From positions 2,666,001 to 2,730,000 of the forward strand of contig OY970334.1 in the NCBI GenBank assembly GCA_963717445.1: a DNA stretch of 64,000 nucleotides. Direction: 5' to 3'. The DNA is from JAGVPT01 sp963717445. Lineage in GTDB: Bacteria; Bacteroidota; Ignavibacteria; UBA10030; UBA8401. A program made the position numbers and the translations under genes. Shown here piece after piece: positions 18,581 through 27,717 of the stretch (positions within the stretch are counted from its first letter, which is position 1; every line of letters begins with the position of its first letter). The notes beneath the pieces were generated by a model, which worked only from the letters and a program-made list of their open reading frames with translations, was not told the origin of the DNA and did no database searches.

Positions 18581-19039
18581 GTTACTTTCGTTCCGAGAAA
18601 GAAAGTAACCAAATGCCGCTTTACGGCATCCCGCCTTTTTTGTTTTTAAGCGGGAGAAATCGGTCGTCCGAAGGGCCCCTTCGGGGAAATCATACCGCGC
18701 GGATTCAATTCTAGCCGCACAAGCTAATAATTTCGGCGTAGTGATGGAGGTGATATCCAAAAATATGGAATACGGTGCCGAAATTAAAGCCCTTCGATTG
18801 AATCCTTGCCCTCCGTGCACACCCAATGATTTCGACGTGGTACAACAAATGTTAAGGAAATTAACTCGGAATCGGCGGCAATGTGCGAAGGGGGCGATGC
18901 GTGCGTTGAGAAAACGGCAAACAAATCTGGTAAGGCTTGTGCAAGCCGTTTTCTCTGGCGTGTGCGTTGGGGAAGCATCGCATGCGTTCCGATTCCGAGA
19001 GGCTCTCTTTGCTTCTTTCTCTGGTATCAGAGAAAGAAG
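18581..19039. repeat. Hairpin-rich non-coding composite element
   Basis: The gap between the permease and the response regulator is packed with strong inverted repeats: GTTACTTTC/GAAAGTAAC (18581-18609), a CCGAAGG/CCTTCGG hairpin near 18675, TAATTTCGGC/GCCGAAATTA around 18730-18790, a nested pair CTCGGAATCGG (18865-18875)/CCGATTCCGAG (18989-18999) with GAGAAAACGGC (18908-18918)/GCCGTTTTCTC (18945-18955) inside, and CTTCTTTCTCTG-GTAT-CAGAGAAAGAAG (19012-19039). Open frames across it on both strands have Cys/Arg-rich, low-plausibility translations. It looks like structured non-coding DNA rather than genes. Confidence 0.65.
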
Positions 19040-19042
19040 AGA

Positions 19043-19534
19043 ATGGATAAATCTGCGAAGCCCGGGCAAATATTGCATTTTGATAAACTAATCGATACTT
19101 TTTTCTGGCAAAGCGAAGCCAATACTACAAACACTGGCGGAGATTCCCTGAACAAAAAAGTGCTTATCGTTGACGACGAAGATTTCCTGCGAAGTTTTTA
19201 CTCGCATTTCTTTGCTCGCAAAGGTTTTACCGTTCTCGAGGCTGACAACGGGCTTGATGGCTTGAGTGTTGCCGAGGCGGAGAAACCTGAACTTATCCTT
19301 CTCGACCTCATCATGCCCGGCATGCACGGGTTCGGGGTATGCAAACAGCTCCGTGAAAACCCAGCGTTTAACAAAACAACGATTATCATCACCTCTTCAA
19401 AGTCGTATAAGCCCGATATTGACAAGGCGCTTGAGCTTGGCGCCGACGCTTACGTTATCAAGCCGGTGGAGTTTGACGAGTTGTTCCAGATTGCAAATGA
19501 GAAAATGAAACAACGGCAGAGAGAAAGACCTTGA
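19043..19534 (+). CDS. Single-domain response regulator (CheY-like)
   Basis: The receiver domain starts at KKVLIVDDEDFLRSFYSHFF and carries the acidic pair DDE, the acceptor Asp in LILLDLIMPGMHG, Thr/Ser in IIITSSKSY and the switch Lys in YVIKPVEFDEL. There is no output domain, so it likely acts by protein contact. The start is uncertain: ATG at 19043 gives 163 residues with an unconserved N-terminus that begins just after a hairpin. A CTG at 19148, with GGAG at 19139-19142, would start exactly at the domain. The stop overlaps the TTG start of the next gene, so the two are probably translationally coupled. Confidence 0.88.
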   Translation: MDKSAKPGQILHFDKLIDTFFWQSEANTTNTGGDSLNKKVLIVDDEDFLRSFYSHFFARKGFTVLEADNGLDGLSVAEAEKPELILLDLIMPGMHGFGVCKQLRENPAFNKTTIIITSSKSYKPDIDKALELGADAYVIKPVEFDELFQIANEKMKQRQRERP

Positions 19535-20409
19535 AGGTACAATTTTGGGGAACTCGCGGATCAATCGCTACCCCCGGACCGGCAACGTTGAAGTACGGCG
19601 GCAATACTTCGTGCGTCGAAGTTCGGGCGAACGGTCACATCCTTGTCTTTGATGCCGGTACCGGAATTCACAACCTCGGGATAAAACTCCAGAAAGAATT
19701 TCCCTCCCAGCCGATCACCGTCCATATTTTCATCAGCCACACACATTGGGATCATATCCAGGGGTTTCCGTTTTTCCTCCCGGCATACGGAAAGCAAAAC
19801 CGGATCGTCGTTTACGGGCCGCCGGGGAGAGATAAAACGCTCCAGCAGATTATGCGGATGCAGATGGATTCTGATTATTTTCCCGTTGCATTCGGCGATA
19901 TGAACCCGAAGATCGAAATTGTGGAGGTGAAAGGTCCGATCACAATCGGGAACCTTTTAATCACTCACTTCTATTTAAACCATCCGGCCATGTCGGTCGG
20001 ATATCGCGTGTCCGAGGGGACTCGCAGTGTCGTCTATGCGACCGACAACGAGCCGTATCAATACACGCTTCCGGCGCAACAAAGAGCAACGAGGCCTACA
20101 GGATTTCCCGAATACCTCGACGACAAGCTTATCGAATTTCTCGAAGGGACCGATTTGTATATCGGCGAAGCGCAATACACGCTTGAAGAATACAAAGCGA
20201 AGCTGGGATGGGGGCATTCACCGGTCGAATCGATTGTTGAGTTTGCGGTCAAAGCAAAAGTGAAGCGCCTTGCCCTCTTTCATCACGACCCGTACCATGA
20301 CGATGCGTTCGTCGATGGGATGGTTAAGCATGCTCAAGAGCTTCTTGCCCGGCAAAAAAGCTCGATTGAATGCTTTGGTGCGAAAGAGGGAATGGAAATT
20401 GTGTTGTAG
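19531..20409 (+). CDS. Metallo-beta-lactamase-fold hydrolase
   Basis: The 292-residue protein opens MKVQFWGTRGSIATPGP, typical of the MBL-fold subfamily related to RNase Z and cyclic-nucleotide phosphodiesterases. The zinc motif is FISHTHWDHIQGFP near residue 70; further ligands are likely the Asp in YATDNEP and the His in LFHHDPYHDD. The TTG start overlaps the stop of the response regulator (TTGA). The pairing suggests that the regulator controls this enzyme or shares its pathway, perhaps nucleotide second-messenger turnover, which is inference. Confidence 0.87.
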   Translation: MKVQFWGTRGSIATPGPATLKYGGNTSCVEVRANGHILVFDAGTGIHNLGIKLQKEFPSQPITVHIFISHTHWDHIQGFPFFLPAYGKQNRIVVYGPPGRDKTLQQIMRMQMDSDYFPVAFGDMNPKIEIVEVKGPITIGNLLITHFYLNHPAMSVGYRVSEGTRSVVYATDNEPYQYTLPAQQRATRPTGFPEYLDDKLIEFLEGTDLYIGEAQYTLEEYKAKLGWGHSPVESIVEFAVKAKVKRLALFHHDPYHDDAFVDGMVKHAQELLARQKSSIECFGAKEGMEIVL

Positions 20410-20458
20410 CCCCAAATCCTCCTGCTTCAAATCCCGCTGACACAAAGCAATTCACTCT

Positions 20459-21874
20459 CTACTTCGTTACTTCTTCAACCCAATCGCCGATGACATTCAA
20501 CGCTTCCGGGTTTATTGTTTCTTCTATCTCGGCATACTCACGCGGCGCGCCTGTTTCGGCTTTCTGGAAGAGATGGTTCAGTCCGGGAAGCAGCGTTGCG
20601 GTGGCATTTTTATTTCCACTCGTTTTAAAGGCAAGCTCCAATGCTTGCAGGTTCTGTTGGGGAGCCACCTGCAAATCTTTGCTTCCGTCCAGAGCGAGAA
20701 TGGGACACTTCACGTTTTCAAGAGCTGGTAGGGGGTCATACGTCACGAAAAATCGGAACCACGGCGATGTCAATTGTTTGACGGCAGCATTCACCGCTTC
20801 TTGATTGATTTTACCCACTGTTGCGGAATCGCCAGCCATCGATTCTGTTATTGCAGAGCGAATATCCTGTTGAAGCTTCGTCGTATCGGGCTCCATTCGT
20901 ATAAGCGAATAGAGCGTTCGGTTGAGTCGAAGCTCTTTTTGAATTTCTTCCGGCGGGATTCCCATCGCAGTTGAGATGAGGGAATCCTGCAAGTAGAGAA
21001 TTTGCTCGCCGGTGAGCGCCGGGCCGGCCAGCATCACGATGAAGTCAACATCTTTCGAGTCGCTGGCAACCATCGGCGCAATAAGCCCTCCTTCGCTGTG
21101 GCCTAACAATCCGATTTTTTTTGCATTCACATCGCTCCGGGTTTTTAAATACTTGATGCCGGCGCGCACATCGCCCGCGAAATCTTTTGTAGTGGCTCCA
21201 CTAAAGTCTCCCGTCGATTTTCCTGTCCCCCGGTCGTCGACACGAAGGACGGCGATTCCCCTTCTTGTCAGGTAGTCGGCAAGAACCAAAAAAGGTTTGT
21301 GACCGAACAGCTCCTCGTCTCTATTTTGAGGGCCGGAGCCCGTGATGAGAAGCAAAACCGGAAACGGCCCGCCGGATTTTGGTTTTGTAAAAGTCCCGGC
21401 AAGCGTAATACCCGCATCGCTGTTTTCATACGAAACTTCTTCTGCGTCGTATGGGAAAGGCGGTTTTGGTTCCTGCGGCCGTCGCAATTCAGTCATCTCT
21501 TCACTGCGATGAAGATCGAGGGGAAGCGACAATCCTCCCTGCTTCCACGTTCCCGTGATGATCGAGTCTCCAGGCTGCGCAATCCCTTCATAGGATCCGT
21601 TTATGGCGTTGATGGTGATGAGCAAACTATCAAGTCGAGTCGAAACATTATCGGCAGGAATGCCCTTTGCTCCCTGGTCGGGACTGTCCAGCGTTGCCTT
21701 CATTGCACCGGTGGAATCGGTTTGAATATGAAAAACCACCCGCAGTTCCATCGTTTGAACTTTCAATGTTCCGGACCAGGTGCCGACGATGCTTTTGTCC
21801 GAGGCAAAAGAAGATTGAGTGAAAATAAGCGCCAAGAAAATGGTAAATAGGTGTACTGCGAATCTTGTTTTCAT
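20459..21874 (-). CDS. Exported alpha/beta-hydrolase
   Basis: The 471-residue protein has a signal peptide (MKTRFAVHLFTIFLALIFT, cleaved near SFA) and an N-terminal beta-rich domain of about 110 residues. An alpha/beta-hydrolase domain follows, with the oxyanion strand LLITGSGPQNRDE, nucleophile elbow LLGHSEGGLIAP, an acid in LDGSKDLQVAP and the catalytic His in PGLNHLFQ. It resembles periplasmic hydrolases annotated as peptidases or esterases. It is convergent with the MBL gene and divergent from the ABC-F gene; the substrate is unknown. Confidence 0.87.
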   Translation of the reverse strand: MKTRFAVHLFTIFLALIFTQSSFASDKSIVGTWSGTLKVQTMELRVVFHIQTDSTGAMKATLDSPDQGAKGIPADNVSTRLDSLLITINAINGSYEGIAQPGDSIITGTWKQGGLSLPLDLHRSEEMTELRRPQEPKPPFPYDAEEVSYENSDAGITLAGTFTKPKSGGPFPVLLLITGSGPQNRDEELFGHKPFLVLADYLTRRGIAVLRVDDRGTGKSTGDFSGATTKDFAGDVRAGIKYLKTRSDVNAKKIGLLGHSEGGLIAPMVASDSKDVDFIVMLAGPALTGEQILYLQDSLISTAMGIPPEEIQKELRLNRTLYSLIRMEPDTTKLQQDIRSAITESMAGDSATVGKINQEAVNAAVKQLTSPWFRFFVTYDPLPALENVKCPILALDGSKDLQVAPQQNLQALELAFKTSGNKNATATLLPGLNHLFQKAETGAPREYAEIEETINPEALNVIGDWVEEVTK

Positions 21875-22086
21875 TGAAACCCCTTTTTGGAAAGTAGGAT
21901 ATCAATACTGATTTATTTTTTCATCGATGGGTCATTTTTTTTATATTTTGTCTGATGATGAATTGCACCAATGTAGACTCTTTTGGATTAGAAGGCAAGA
22001 AAGAGTCTTCCATCTCCCTCCATTTTTTCGTATATTTACTCCGTAATTCGCTGATTACTGACTTCTGACATACTGAATACTGTTTC

Positions 22087-24108
22087 ATGCTTTCTCTCGA
22101 CCACATCTCCGTCCAATTCGGCGGACGGTATCTGTTTGACGACCTGTCCCTTATGGTCGGCCCGCACGATCGTATCGGGCTTGTCGGCTCGAACGGTGCA
22201 GGTAAAACGACGCTGCTGAAAATTATCGCCGGCCTCTCTCAAGCTGAAAGCGGCACAATGAGCAAGGCGCATTACGTTACAGCCGGATATTTGCCGCAAG
22301 ACGGCGTGACTGCCGTGGGGAAAACACTCTATAAAGAGGTCGAGACTGCGTTCGAAAATGTGCTGCTGGTACAACAGGAATTGGACGAAGCGCACATAGC
22401 TCTTGCGACGCTCGACTCCTCCAGTACCGATTATATGGAGATGCTTGAAATTTATGGTGAGCTTCAGCATAAGCTGGAAGACCTCGATGCCTTTCGTATG
22501 CAATCGAAGATCGAGCGTGTGCTGATGGGGCTTGGATTTTCGGTTCCAGATTTGGAGCGGCAAACGGACGAGTTCAGCGGCGGCTGGCAAATGCGTATCG
22601 AGCTGGCGAAGCTGTTGCTTAAGGAGCCGTCGGTATTGCTCCTTGACGAACCGACAAACCATCTTGATATCGAATCGCTCCAATGGCTTGAAGAATATCT
22701 ACATCAGTACAACGGCGCAATCATTCTCGTTTCGCACGACCGGGCGTTTCTCGATTCGATTACCGCTCGGACGTTTGCCCTCAGCCTCGGCAAAATGGAA
22801 GAGTACGCCGGAAATTATACCTTCTACGAAAAGGAAAAGGTCGTCCGCAAAGAGCTGGTGATGAACGCCTACAAAAATCAGCAGCAGCAGTTGAAGCAAA
22901 CGCAGCAATTCGTCGACCGCTTCCGTTATAAAGCGACGAAAGCACGACAGGTGCAGAGCCGCATCAAACAAATGGAAAAAATGGACCTGATAGAGATTGA
23001 AGATGAAGAACAGGAAATCCATTTTCATTTTCCGCAGCCTCAGCCGAGCGGGCGCGTCGTCATGGAGCTGAAGAATCTTCAGAAGAGTTATGGGGCCCAA
23101 AAGGTGTTTGCCGGATTGAGTTATACCATTGAGCGCGGGGACAGAATTGCCGTTGTCGGTGTAAACGGTGCGGGGAAATCGACGTTTTCAAGAATTGTCG
23201 CAGGAGTTGAACCCTTCAACGGCGGCGAGCGGGTGCCGGGTTACAACACGATTGTGTCATATTTTGCCCAGCATCAGGCCGAAGAGCTCGATATGTCGAA
23301 GGAAGTATTGCAAATTGTCGACAACGTTGCGACGGGTGAAGTCAGGACAAAGCTCCGGACCATTCTCGGTTCGTTTCTCTTCCGGGGGGATGATGTTTTC
23401 AAAAGAGTAAAAGTCCTTTCGGGCGGAGAGAAAAGCAGACTTGCGCTGGCAAAAATGCTTCTTCTCCCATCCAACTTTTTGATCATGGATGAGCCGACAA
23501 ATCATTTGGACATGCGCTCGAAGAAAGTTTTGCAGGAAGCGCTAGCGGAATTCGACGGAACGTATCTCATTGTTTCGCACGACCGGGCATTTCTCGACCC
23601 GATCGTGAATAAAGTGCTGGAGTTCAGCCACGGAGGGATACGGACATTTTTGGGAAATGTAAGTGATTATTTGACAAAGAAAAGGGAAGAAGCAGGGAAG
23701 AAGAATTCAGAAAACAGGAGACAGGGGGCAGGGAGCAGGAGGCAGGAGTTGCAAGAAGAGCCAAAAGCTAAGAGCCAAACCCAAACAAATAAGAGCAAAG
23801 GACAGCGCACCGATCATCATTCCGAAAAAGAAAAGAAGCGAATCGAGGCGGAGCGGAGGCAGGAGCATTCAAAAAAATTTCAACCCCTGAAGAAGAAACT
23901 GTCGGCCGTCGAAAAAGAAATCGAGCGCTTGGAACATCGCAAGTCGGAGATTGAAGAAATCATGGTGCGGCCCGAGTTTTACAAGATTGGCGAGGAAGCG
24001 AAAAAAATTTCGGCAGAATACAAAACCGTTCAAGCCAAACTGAACGACAATTATTATGAATGGGATAAAGTTTCCCAAGAGATTGCCAAAATGGAAAGCG
24101 GGAGCTGA
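22087..24108 (+). CDS. ABC-F family ATPase
   Basis: The 673-residue protein has two ATPase domains and no membrane segments, the plan of ABC-F proteins that act on ribosomes (translation factors or antibiotic-resistance factors). Domain one has GSNGAGKTTLLKI, FSGGWQMRIELAKLLL and LLLDEPTNHLDIESL; domain two has GVNGAGKSTFSRI, LSGGEKSRLALAKMLL and IMDEPTNHLDMRS. The linker of ~80 residues is Lys/Gln-rich. After domain two, residues about 540-580 contain a low-complexity segment encoded by a repeat-like stretch (23711-23800), then a coiled coil. Its stop overlaps the rlmD start by one base. Confidence 0.95.
   Translation: MLSLDHISVQFGGRYLFDDLSLMVGPHDRIGLVGSNGAGKTTLLKIIAGLSQAESGTMSKAHYVTAGYLPQDGVTAVGKTLYKEVETAFENVLLVQQELDEAHIALATLDSSSTDYMEMLEIYGELQHKLEDLDAFRMQSKIERVLMGLGFSVPDLERQTDEFSGGWQMRIELAKLLLKEPSVLLLDEPTNHLDIESLQWLEEYLHQYNGAIILVSHDRAFLDSITARTFALSLGKMEEYAGNYTFYEKEKVVRKELVMNAYKNQQQQLKQTQQFVDRFRYKATKARQVQSRIKQMEKMDLIEIEDEEQEIHFHFPQPQPSGRVVMELKNLQKSYGAQKVFAGLSYTIERGDRIAVVGVNGAGKSTFSRIVAGVEPFNGGERVPGYNTIVSYFAQHQAEELDMSKEVLQIVDNVATGEVRTKLRTILGSFLFRGDDVFKRVKVLSGGEKSRLALAKMLLLPSNFLIMDEPTNHLDMRSKKVLQEALAEFDGTYLIVSHDRAFLDPIVNKVLEFSHGGIRTFLGNVSDYLTKKREEAGKKNSENRRQGAGSRRQELQEEPKAKSQTQTNKSKGQRTDHHSEKEKKRIEAERRQEHSKKFQPLKKKLSAVEKEIERLEHRKSEIEEIMVRPEFYKIGEEAKKISAEYKTVQAKLNDNYYEWDKVSQEIAKMESGS
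23711..23800 (+). repeat. Repeat-like low-complexity segment inside the ABC-F gene
   Basis: The stretch is a run of purine-rich CAGGAG/CAGGGAG-like units followed by a CCAAAAGCTAAGAGCC-like unit, of a kind usually found between genes. It is translated in frame into a Gln/Arg/Gly then Lys/Gln/Thr-rich segment after the second ATPase domain. Confidence 0.5.
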
Positions 24109-25523
24109 TGCCCGGATGGGGTGACATCCTTGAACTAACGGTCGAATCTTCCGGGTTCGAAGGGACGAGCATCGCACGCCATGAAGGCATAGTGGTGTTT
24201 GTTGAAGGTGCTGTTGCGGGAGATGTTGTACGCGCTCAGATTTTTCGGACAAAGAAAAAGCATCTTGAAGCAAAGGTCGTTGAGGTGCTTCAACCGTCGC
24301 CGAACCGCACGACGCCCCGCTGTAAATATTTCGGAACGTGCGGCGGATGCAAATGGCAGCATGTACAGTACGAATCTCAGCTTGCGTTCAAGCAACAGCA
24401 TGTTGTTGATGCACTTGAGCGCATCGGCCGGTTCAAGGGTATTCATCTTCTGCCGATCATTCCATCGAAAGAAATATATTTTTATCGGAATAAATTAGAG
24501 TTTTCGTTCGGCGACCGACCGTGGCTGGAAACTCCACTCCCACCCCCTTCCCCTCCCCTTTTGGGGAGTGGAGAAGTTGTGCTTGGCTTTCACATTCCGC
24601 AGCGTTACGACAAAATTCTTGACATCGACAAATGCCATCTTCAATCAGAATTAAGTAACGGCATTTTGAATATGGTAAAGAGTTTTGCCGTTGAGCATTC
24701 GCTGCCGGTGTACACTTCGCCGCCGCAATCGGGATATCTTCGCAACCTCGTCATCCGGGAAGGGAAAAATACGGGAGACGTGATGGTCAACCTTGTAACG
24801 TTTGACGACCGACCGGATATCATGCAAGAACTGACTCTAGAGTTAACAAAATCTTTTCCTGAAATCGTCACGGTGGTCAATAATATTACTACAAAACTGG
24901 CAAACGTAGCCGTCGGGGAGACGGAAAAGGTCTATTACGGCAGCGGTGTCTTCACCGAAAAGATAGGCGATTACTTGTTTCACCTTTCTGCGAATTCATT
25001 CCTCCAGACGAACACTCGTCAGGCGGAGATGCTGTACGCTGTAACGAAGGAATTTGCAGACTTGAAATCGAGCAACGTCGTGTACGACCTGTACTGCGGC
25101 ACGGGCGCAATTTCAATCTTTGTTTCCAACGCCGTGAGACAAGTTATCGGTATCGAACTCATCGAAAGTTCGATTATCAACGCGAGGATGAATGCTGAGT
25201 ACAATGGAATAAGTAACTGCGAGTTTATTGCCGGCGACCTGAAAGATTTGTTGACAAAGGATGTTGGGTGGAAAGAAAAATATGCAAAGCCCGATGTGTT
25301 GATCATCGACCCGCCGAGAAGCGGGATGCATCCGAAGGCGGTTGAAGAAATCGGAGGGATGAAAATTCCCAGAATTGTGTACGTCAGTTGTAATCCGGCG
25401 ACACTCGCCCGCGACCTGCAGCTTCTTGCCCCCTTTGGTTATTCAATTGAAAAAGTCCAACCGGTCGATATGTTCCCCCATACATATCACATCGAGAGCG
25501 TGGTAAAGCTGGCGTTGACTTGA
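24108..25523 (+). CDS. rlmD: 23S rRNA (uracil-5-)-methyltransferase, RlmD/RumA type
   Basis: The 471-residue protein begins with a TRAM domain (about 1-65), then the Fe-S cysteine cluster CKYFGTCGGCKWQH near 68. The methyltransferase domain has VYDLYCGTGAISIF for S-adenosylmethionine, DPPRSGMHP, and the catalytic Cys in VYVSCNPATLARDL near 430. These are hallmarks of TrmA/RumA-family m5U methyltransferases; RlmD acts on U1939 of 23S rRNA, but RlmC-type or tRNA activity is possible. An in-frame Pro-rich insert (PLPPPSPPLLGSGE) near residue 144 is encoded by a palindromic segment. The ATG overlaps the ABC-F stop (TGATG), implying coupling of two ribosome-linked genes. Confidence 0.92.
   Translation: MPGWGDILELTVESSGFEGTSIARHEGIVVFVEGAVAGDVVRAQIFRTKKKHLEAKVVEVLQPSPNRTTPRCKYFGTCGGCKWQHVQYESQLAFKQQHVVDALERIGRFKGIHLLPIIPSKEIYFYRNKLEFSFGDRPWLETPLPPPSPPLLGSGEVVLGFHIPQRYDKILDIDKCHLQSELSNGILNMVKSFAVEHSLPVYTSPPQSGYLRNLVIREGKNTGDVMVNLVTFDDRPDIMQELTLELTKSFPEIVTVVNNITTKLANVAVGETEKVYYGSGVFTEKIGDYLFHLSANSFLQTNTRQAEMLYAVTKEFADLKSSNVVYDLYCGTGAISIFVSNAVRQVIGIELIESSIINARMNAEYNGISNCEFIAGDLKDLLTKDVGWKEKYAKPDVLIIDPPRSGMHPKAVEEIGGMKIPRIVYVSCNPATLARDLQLLAPFGYSIEKVQPVDMFPHTYHIESVVKLALT
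24532..24573 (+). repeat. Palindromic insert inside rlmD
   Basis: CTCCACTCCC at 24532-24541 is complementary to GGGAGTGGAG at 24564-24573, with a C-rich loop. It encodes PLPPPSPPLLGSG without shifting the frame, at a position where RlmD proteins need no such segment. It resembles C-rich CCCCTTTTGGGG palindromes common between genes. Confidence 0.6.
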
Positions 25524-25534
25524 CGATTCGTCGA

Positions 25535-26443
25535 TTACCGGAGCGATTTCTCAAAAAAAGTCACAACACGCTCTTCATATTCCTTCTGGGCGATATTATG
25601 GATGTCGGTATGGTTCGCCCCGTCGATCAAGTATAATTCCTTCGGCTCATGTGCTTTGGCATAGAGTTGTTCACTATACTGATATTTGATCCGTGCGTCC
25701 TTTTTTCCGTGAATAAAAAGAATAGGGACATTCACTAGGTCGAGCGAGTTGAGAGGCGAAACGTCGCGATGCCTAAAATGGGCGATGTGTTCCGACCGTT
25801 TCATCGCCACGTTCCGGAGAAAATGCCACGGCATCCAGAGTATACGCCTCTGGTAGTCGACAGTGATTGTTCGTAAGTTCGTAAAACATCCTTCAGCGAC
25901 AACCGCGCGGATTCGAGGCTCAATGCCTGCCGCCTGCACTGCGATCGCAGCTCCCATCGACGTTCCGAAAAGGCCGATATTTCCGAGAGACATTTTTTCG
26001 CGTTCAGTAAGCACATCGATTGCTTTCGACACGTCGAATTTCTCATAGTAGCCGTATGTGCAATACTCCCCCCCGCTTTTCCCGTGTGCCCGCGAATCGT
26101 ACATCATCACGTTGAAATGCCGTGAATGAAATACTTGTGCCAGCCGCAGCCCGCTGATCTTATTGTCCCCGACGCCGTGCAGGTAAAAGATTGTTCCATG
26201 CACGGGGTTTTCCGCCGGAATGAACCAGGCATGCAGACGTTGGTGATCCCCATTGACGAACCAAAATTCTTCGAAAGGGAGTTGAAGGTCGGCGGGAGAA
26301 ACCGGCTCGCCACGCGCTTTGTAGAAATCTTCTCCGCGGCGCCGCGGGCTCAACACCATGATAGGGCCGACGGCGAAGATCACAAATGTTGCAGCAAAGG
26401 CGAATGCAATAATAGCGAGAAAAACCCCTGCGATGAATGTCAT
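25535..26443 (-). CDS. Membrane-anchored alpha/beta-hydrolase (BEM46/YqkD-like)
   Basis: The 302-residue protein has one N-terminal hydrophobic helix (residues 3-30), then an alpha/beta-hydrolase domain with oxyanion motif FYLHGVGDNK, nucleophile elbow GLFGTSMGAAIAV, an acidic residue in HGKKDARIKY and His in DGANHTDIHN. The class resembles BEM46/YqkD-type serine hydrolases; the substrate is unknown. Its ATG overlaps the stop of the upstream aminotransferase-fold gene in an ATGA arrangement, so the two are very likely an operon. Confidence 0.88.
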   Translation of the reverse strand: MTFIAGVFLAIIAFAFAATFVIFAVGPIMVLSPRRRGEDFYKARGEPVSPADLQLPFEEFWFVNGDHQRLHAWFIPAENPVHGTIFYLHGVGDNKISGLRLAQVFHSRHFNVMMYDSRAHGKSGGEYCTYGYYEKFDVSKAIDVLTEREKMSLGNIGLFGTSMGAAIAVQAAGIEPRIRAVVAEGCFTNLRTITVDYQRRILWMPWHFLRNVAMKRSEHIAHFRHRDVSPLNSLDLVNVPILFIHGKKDARIKYQYSEQLYAKAHEPKELYLIDGANHTDIHNIAQKEYEERVVTFFEKSLR

Positions 26444-27609
26444 GCCGCTGCCGTTTTTCTGTGTTGAAGAAGAACGGAATGAAACGCTGCCGCCTCGTCG
26501 GGCGAGTTGTAGAAATGAGGAGAGACACGGATCATTCCCTCTCGAAGAGAAACTACGATCTTCTCCTTTTTAAGAGACTCGAACAATTGTACGGCGCTGG
26601 AACATCCAAATGTCACAATGCCGGCCCGCTTTGAATGATCCCGCGGTGTGATGAGGTCGAAGCCGGCGTTATCAACAGCTACGATGAGTAAATCGGTCAG
26701 GCGCTGGAGATGTGTTTGAATATTTTCGATGCCGACGTCAAGCAGCGTTGCGGTCGACTCGCAGAGCGCGACAATTCCGGCGAAATTCTGTGTGCCGTTT
26801 TCGTACCGCCGGGCCGTTTCATCGAAATCAATTCTGTACGTAAAAAAATCGCCGAAGAAATTTCTGTTGCTCGTCCACCCGGCGTATGCCTGATGAATTT
26901 GTTCCTGCAATTCTGCCGACACGAAAATGAAACCGAGTCCCATCAATCCCATCAGCCATTTTGGACCGCCGCACGAAAGGAAATCGATATTCATTGAACG
27001 AACATTAAGCGGGGAGGCGCCAAGCCCCTGAATCGCGTCAACGCAAAAAATAATATCACGTTTTTTGCAGATATCTCCAACGGCTCCTAAATCGGCACGG
27101 AAGCCGGAGAGAAATTGGACGAAACTGAGAGAAACAAGGCGCGTTCGCGGGGTGATGAGCTCTTCGATGCGGTCAGCCGTGATTTCTCCGTGATTGGTTT
27201 TGATAAAATCGATTTCAACTCCGAGGCGCTTGAGATTGATGAAGGGAACGATGTTGGTAGGAAATTCACTGTCGTTAAGAATAATCCTGTCCCCCGTGCG
27301 CCATTCCAAACCCGAAGCGAGGACGTTTAAACCGTCTGAAGTATTTCCCACAAAAGCGATTCGTTCAGGCGGCGCTCCAATGATGGTTCCGAGATTTGTC
27401 TTGGCCTTCGCCGCGACTGGCAAATACGAAAAATATGTTTCGATTTCCTCAACTGCACATCGATGAAGGTATTCTGTAACCGCTTCGTTCACACGTCGTG
27501 AAAGAGGGCTTACCGCGGCATGGTTCATCCAAATTTTTCCGGTAGCAAGGAAAGGAAACCATGAGCGATATAAAGAGAGAGTGTATTCTTCCATGGAAAA
27601 TGCCGGCAT
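26440..27609 (-). CDS. Aminotransferase class V (cysteine-desulfurase-like) PLP enzyme
   Basis: The 389-residue protein has the class V fold: MNHAAVSPLSRRV near the N-terminus, GNTSDGLNVLASGL for phosphate binding, CVDAIQGLGASPL with the ring-stacking Asp, and the PLP lysine in LSCGGPKWLMG near 215. It resembles isopenicillin-N-epimerase-like and cysteine-desulfurase-like proteins. No iron-sulfur assembly genes are adjacent, so a biosynthetic epimerase, lyase or transaminase is as likely as a desulfurase. It is the first gene of a two-gene unit with the downstream hydrolase. Confidence 0.88.
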   Translation of the reverse strand: MPAFSMEEYTLSLYRSWFPFLATGKIWMNHAAVSPLSRRVNEAVTEYLHRCAVEEIETYFSYLPVAAKAKTNLGTIIGAPPERIAFVGNTSDGLNVLASGLEWRTGDRIILNDSEFPTNIVPFINLKRLGVEIDFIKTNHGEITADRIEELITPRTRLVSLSFVQFLSGFRADLGAVGDICKKRDIIFCVDAIQGLGASPLNVRSMNIDFLSCGGPKWLMGLMGLGFIFVSAELQEQIHQAYAGWTSNRNFFGDFFTYRIDFDETARRYENGTQNFAGIVALCESTATLLDVGIENIQTHLQRLTDLLIVAVDNAGFDLITPRDHSKRAGIVTFGCSSAVQLFESLKKEKIVVSLREGMIRVSPHFYNSPDEAAAFHSVLLQHRKTAAA

Positions 27610-27663
27610 CGTCCTGCTAGAGTGATAAGGTTAATATACTGAGCGATGAAACCTTTATCAAGC

Positions 27664-27694
27664 TTTGATTCTCGCGGCAATCTTTGTATATTTT
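27664..27694 (+). promoter_or_regulatory. Candidate FCB-type promoter for the glycosyltransferase pair
   Basis: TTTG at 27664-27667 and TATATTTT at 27687-27694 are 19 bases apart, matching the Bacteroidota -33/-7 pattern (TTTG, TAnnTTTG). The -7 box lies 23 bases before the chosen ATG of the GT4 gene, which argues against the longer frame starting at 27646. Confidence 0.35.
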
Positions 27695-27717
27695 TCTCGT
27701 CTTTTTTGAAATCAATG

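Noticed and set aside
18569..19078. 169-codon minus-strand frame in the hairpin-rich region
   Set aside because: The DNA is dominated by inverted repeats and the Arg/Cys/Ala-rich translation is typical of mis-called frames in such elements.
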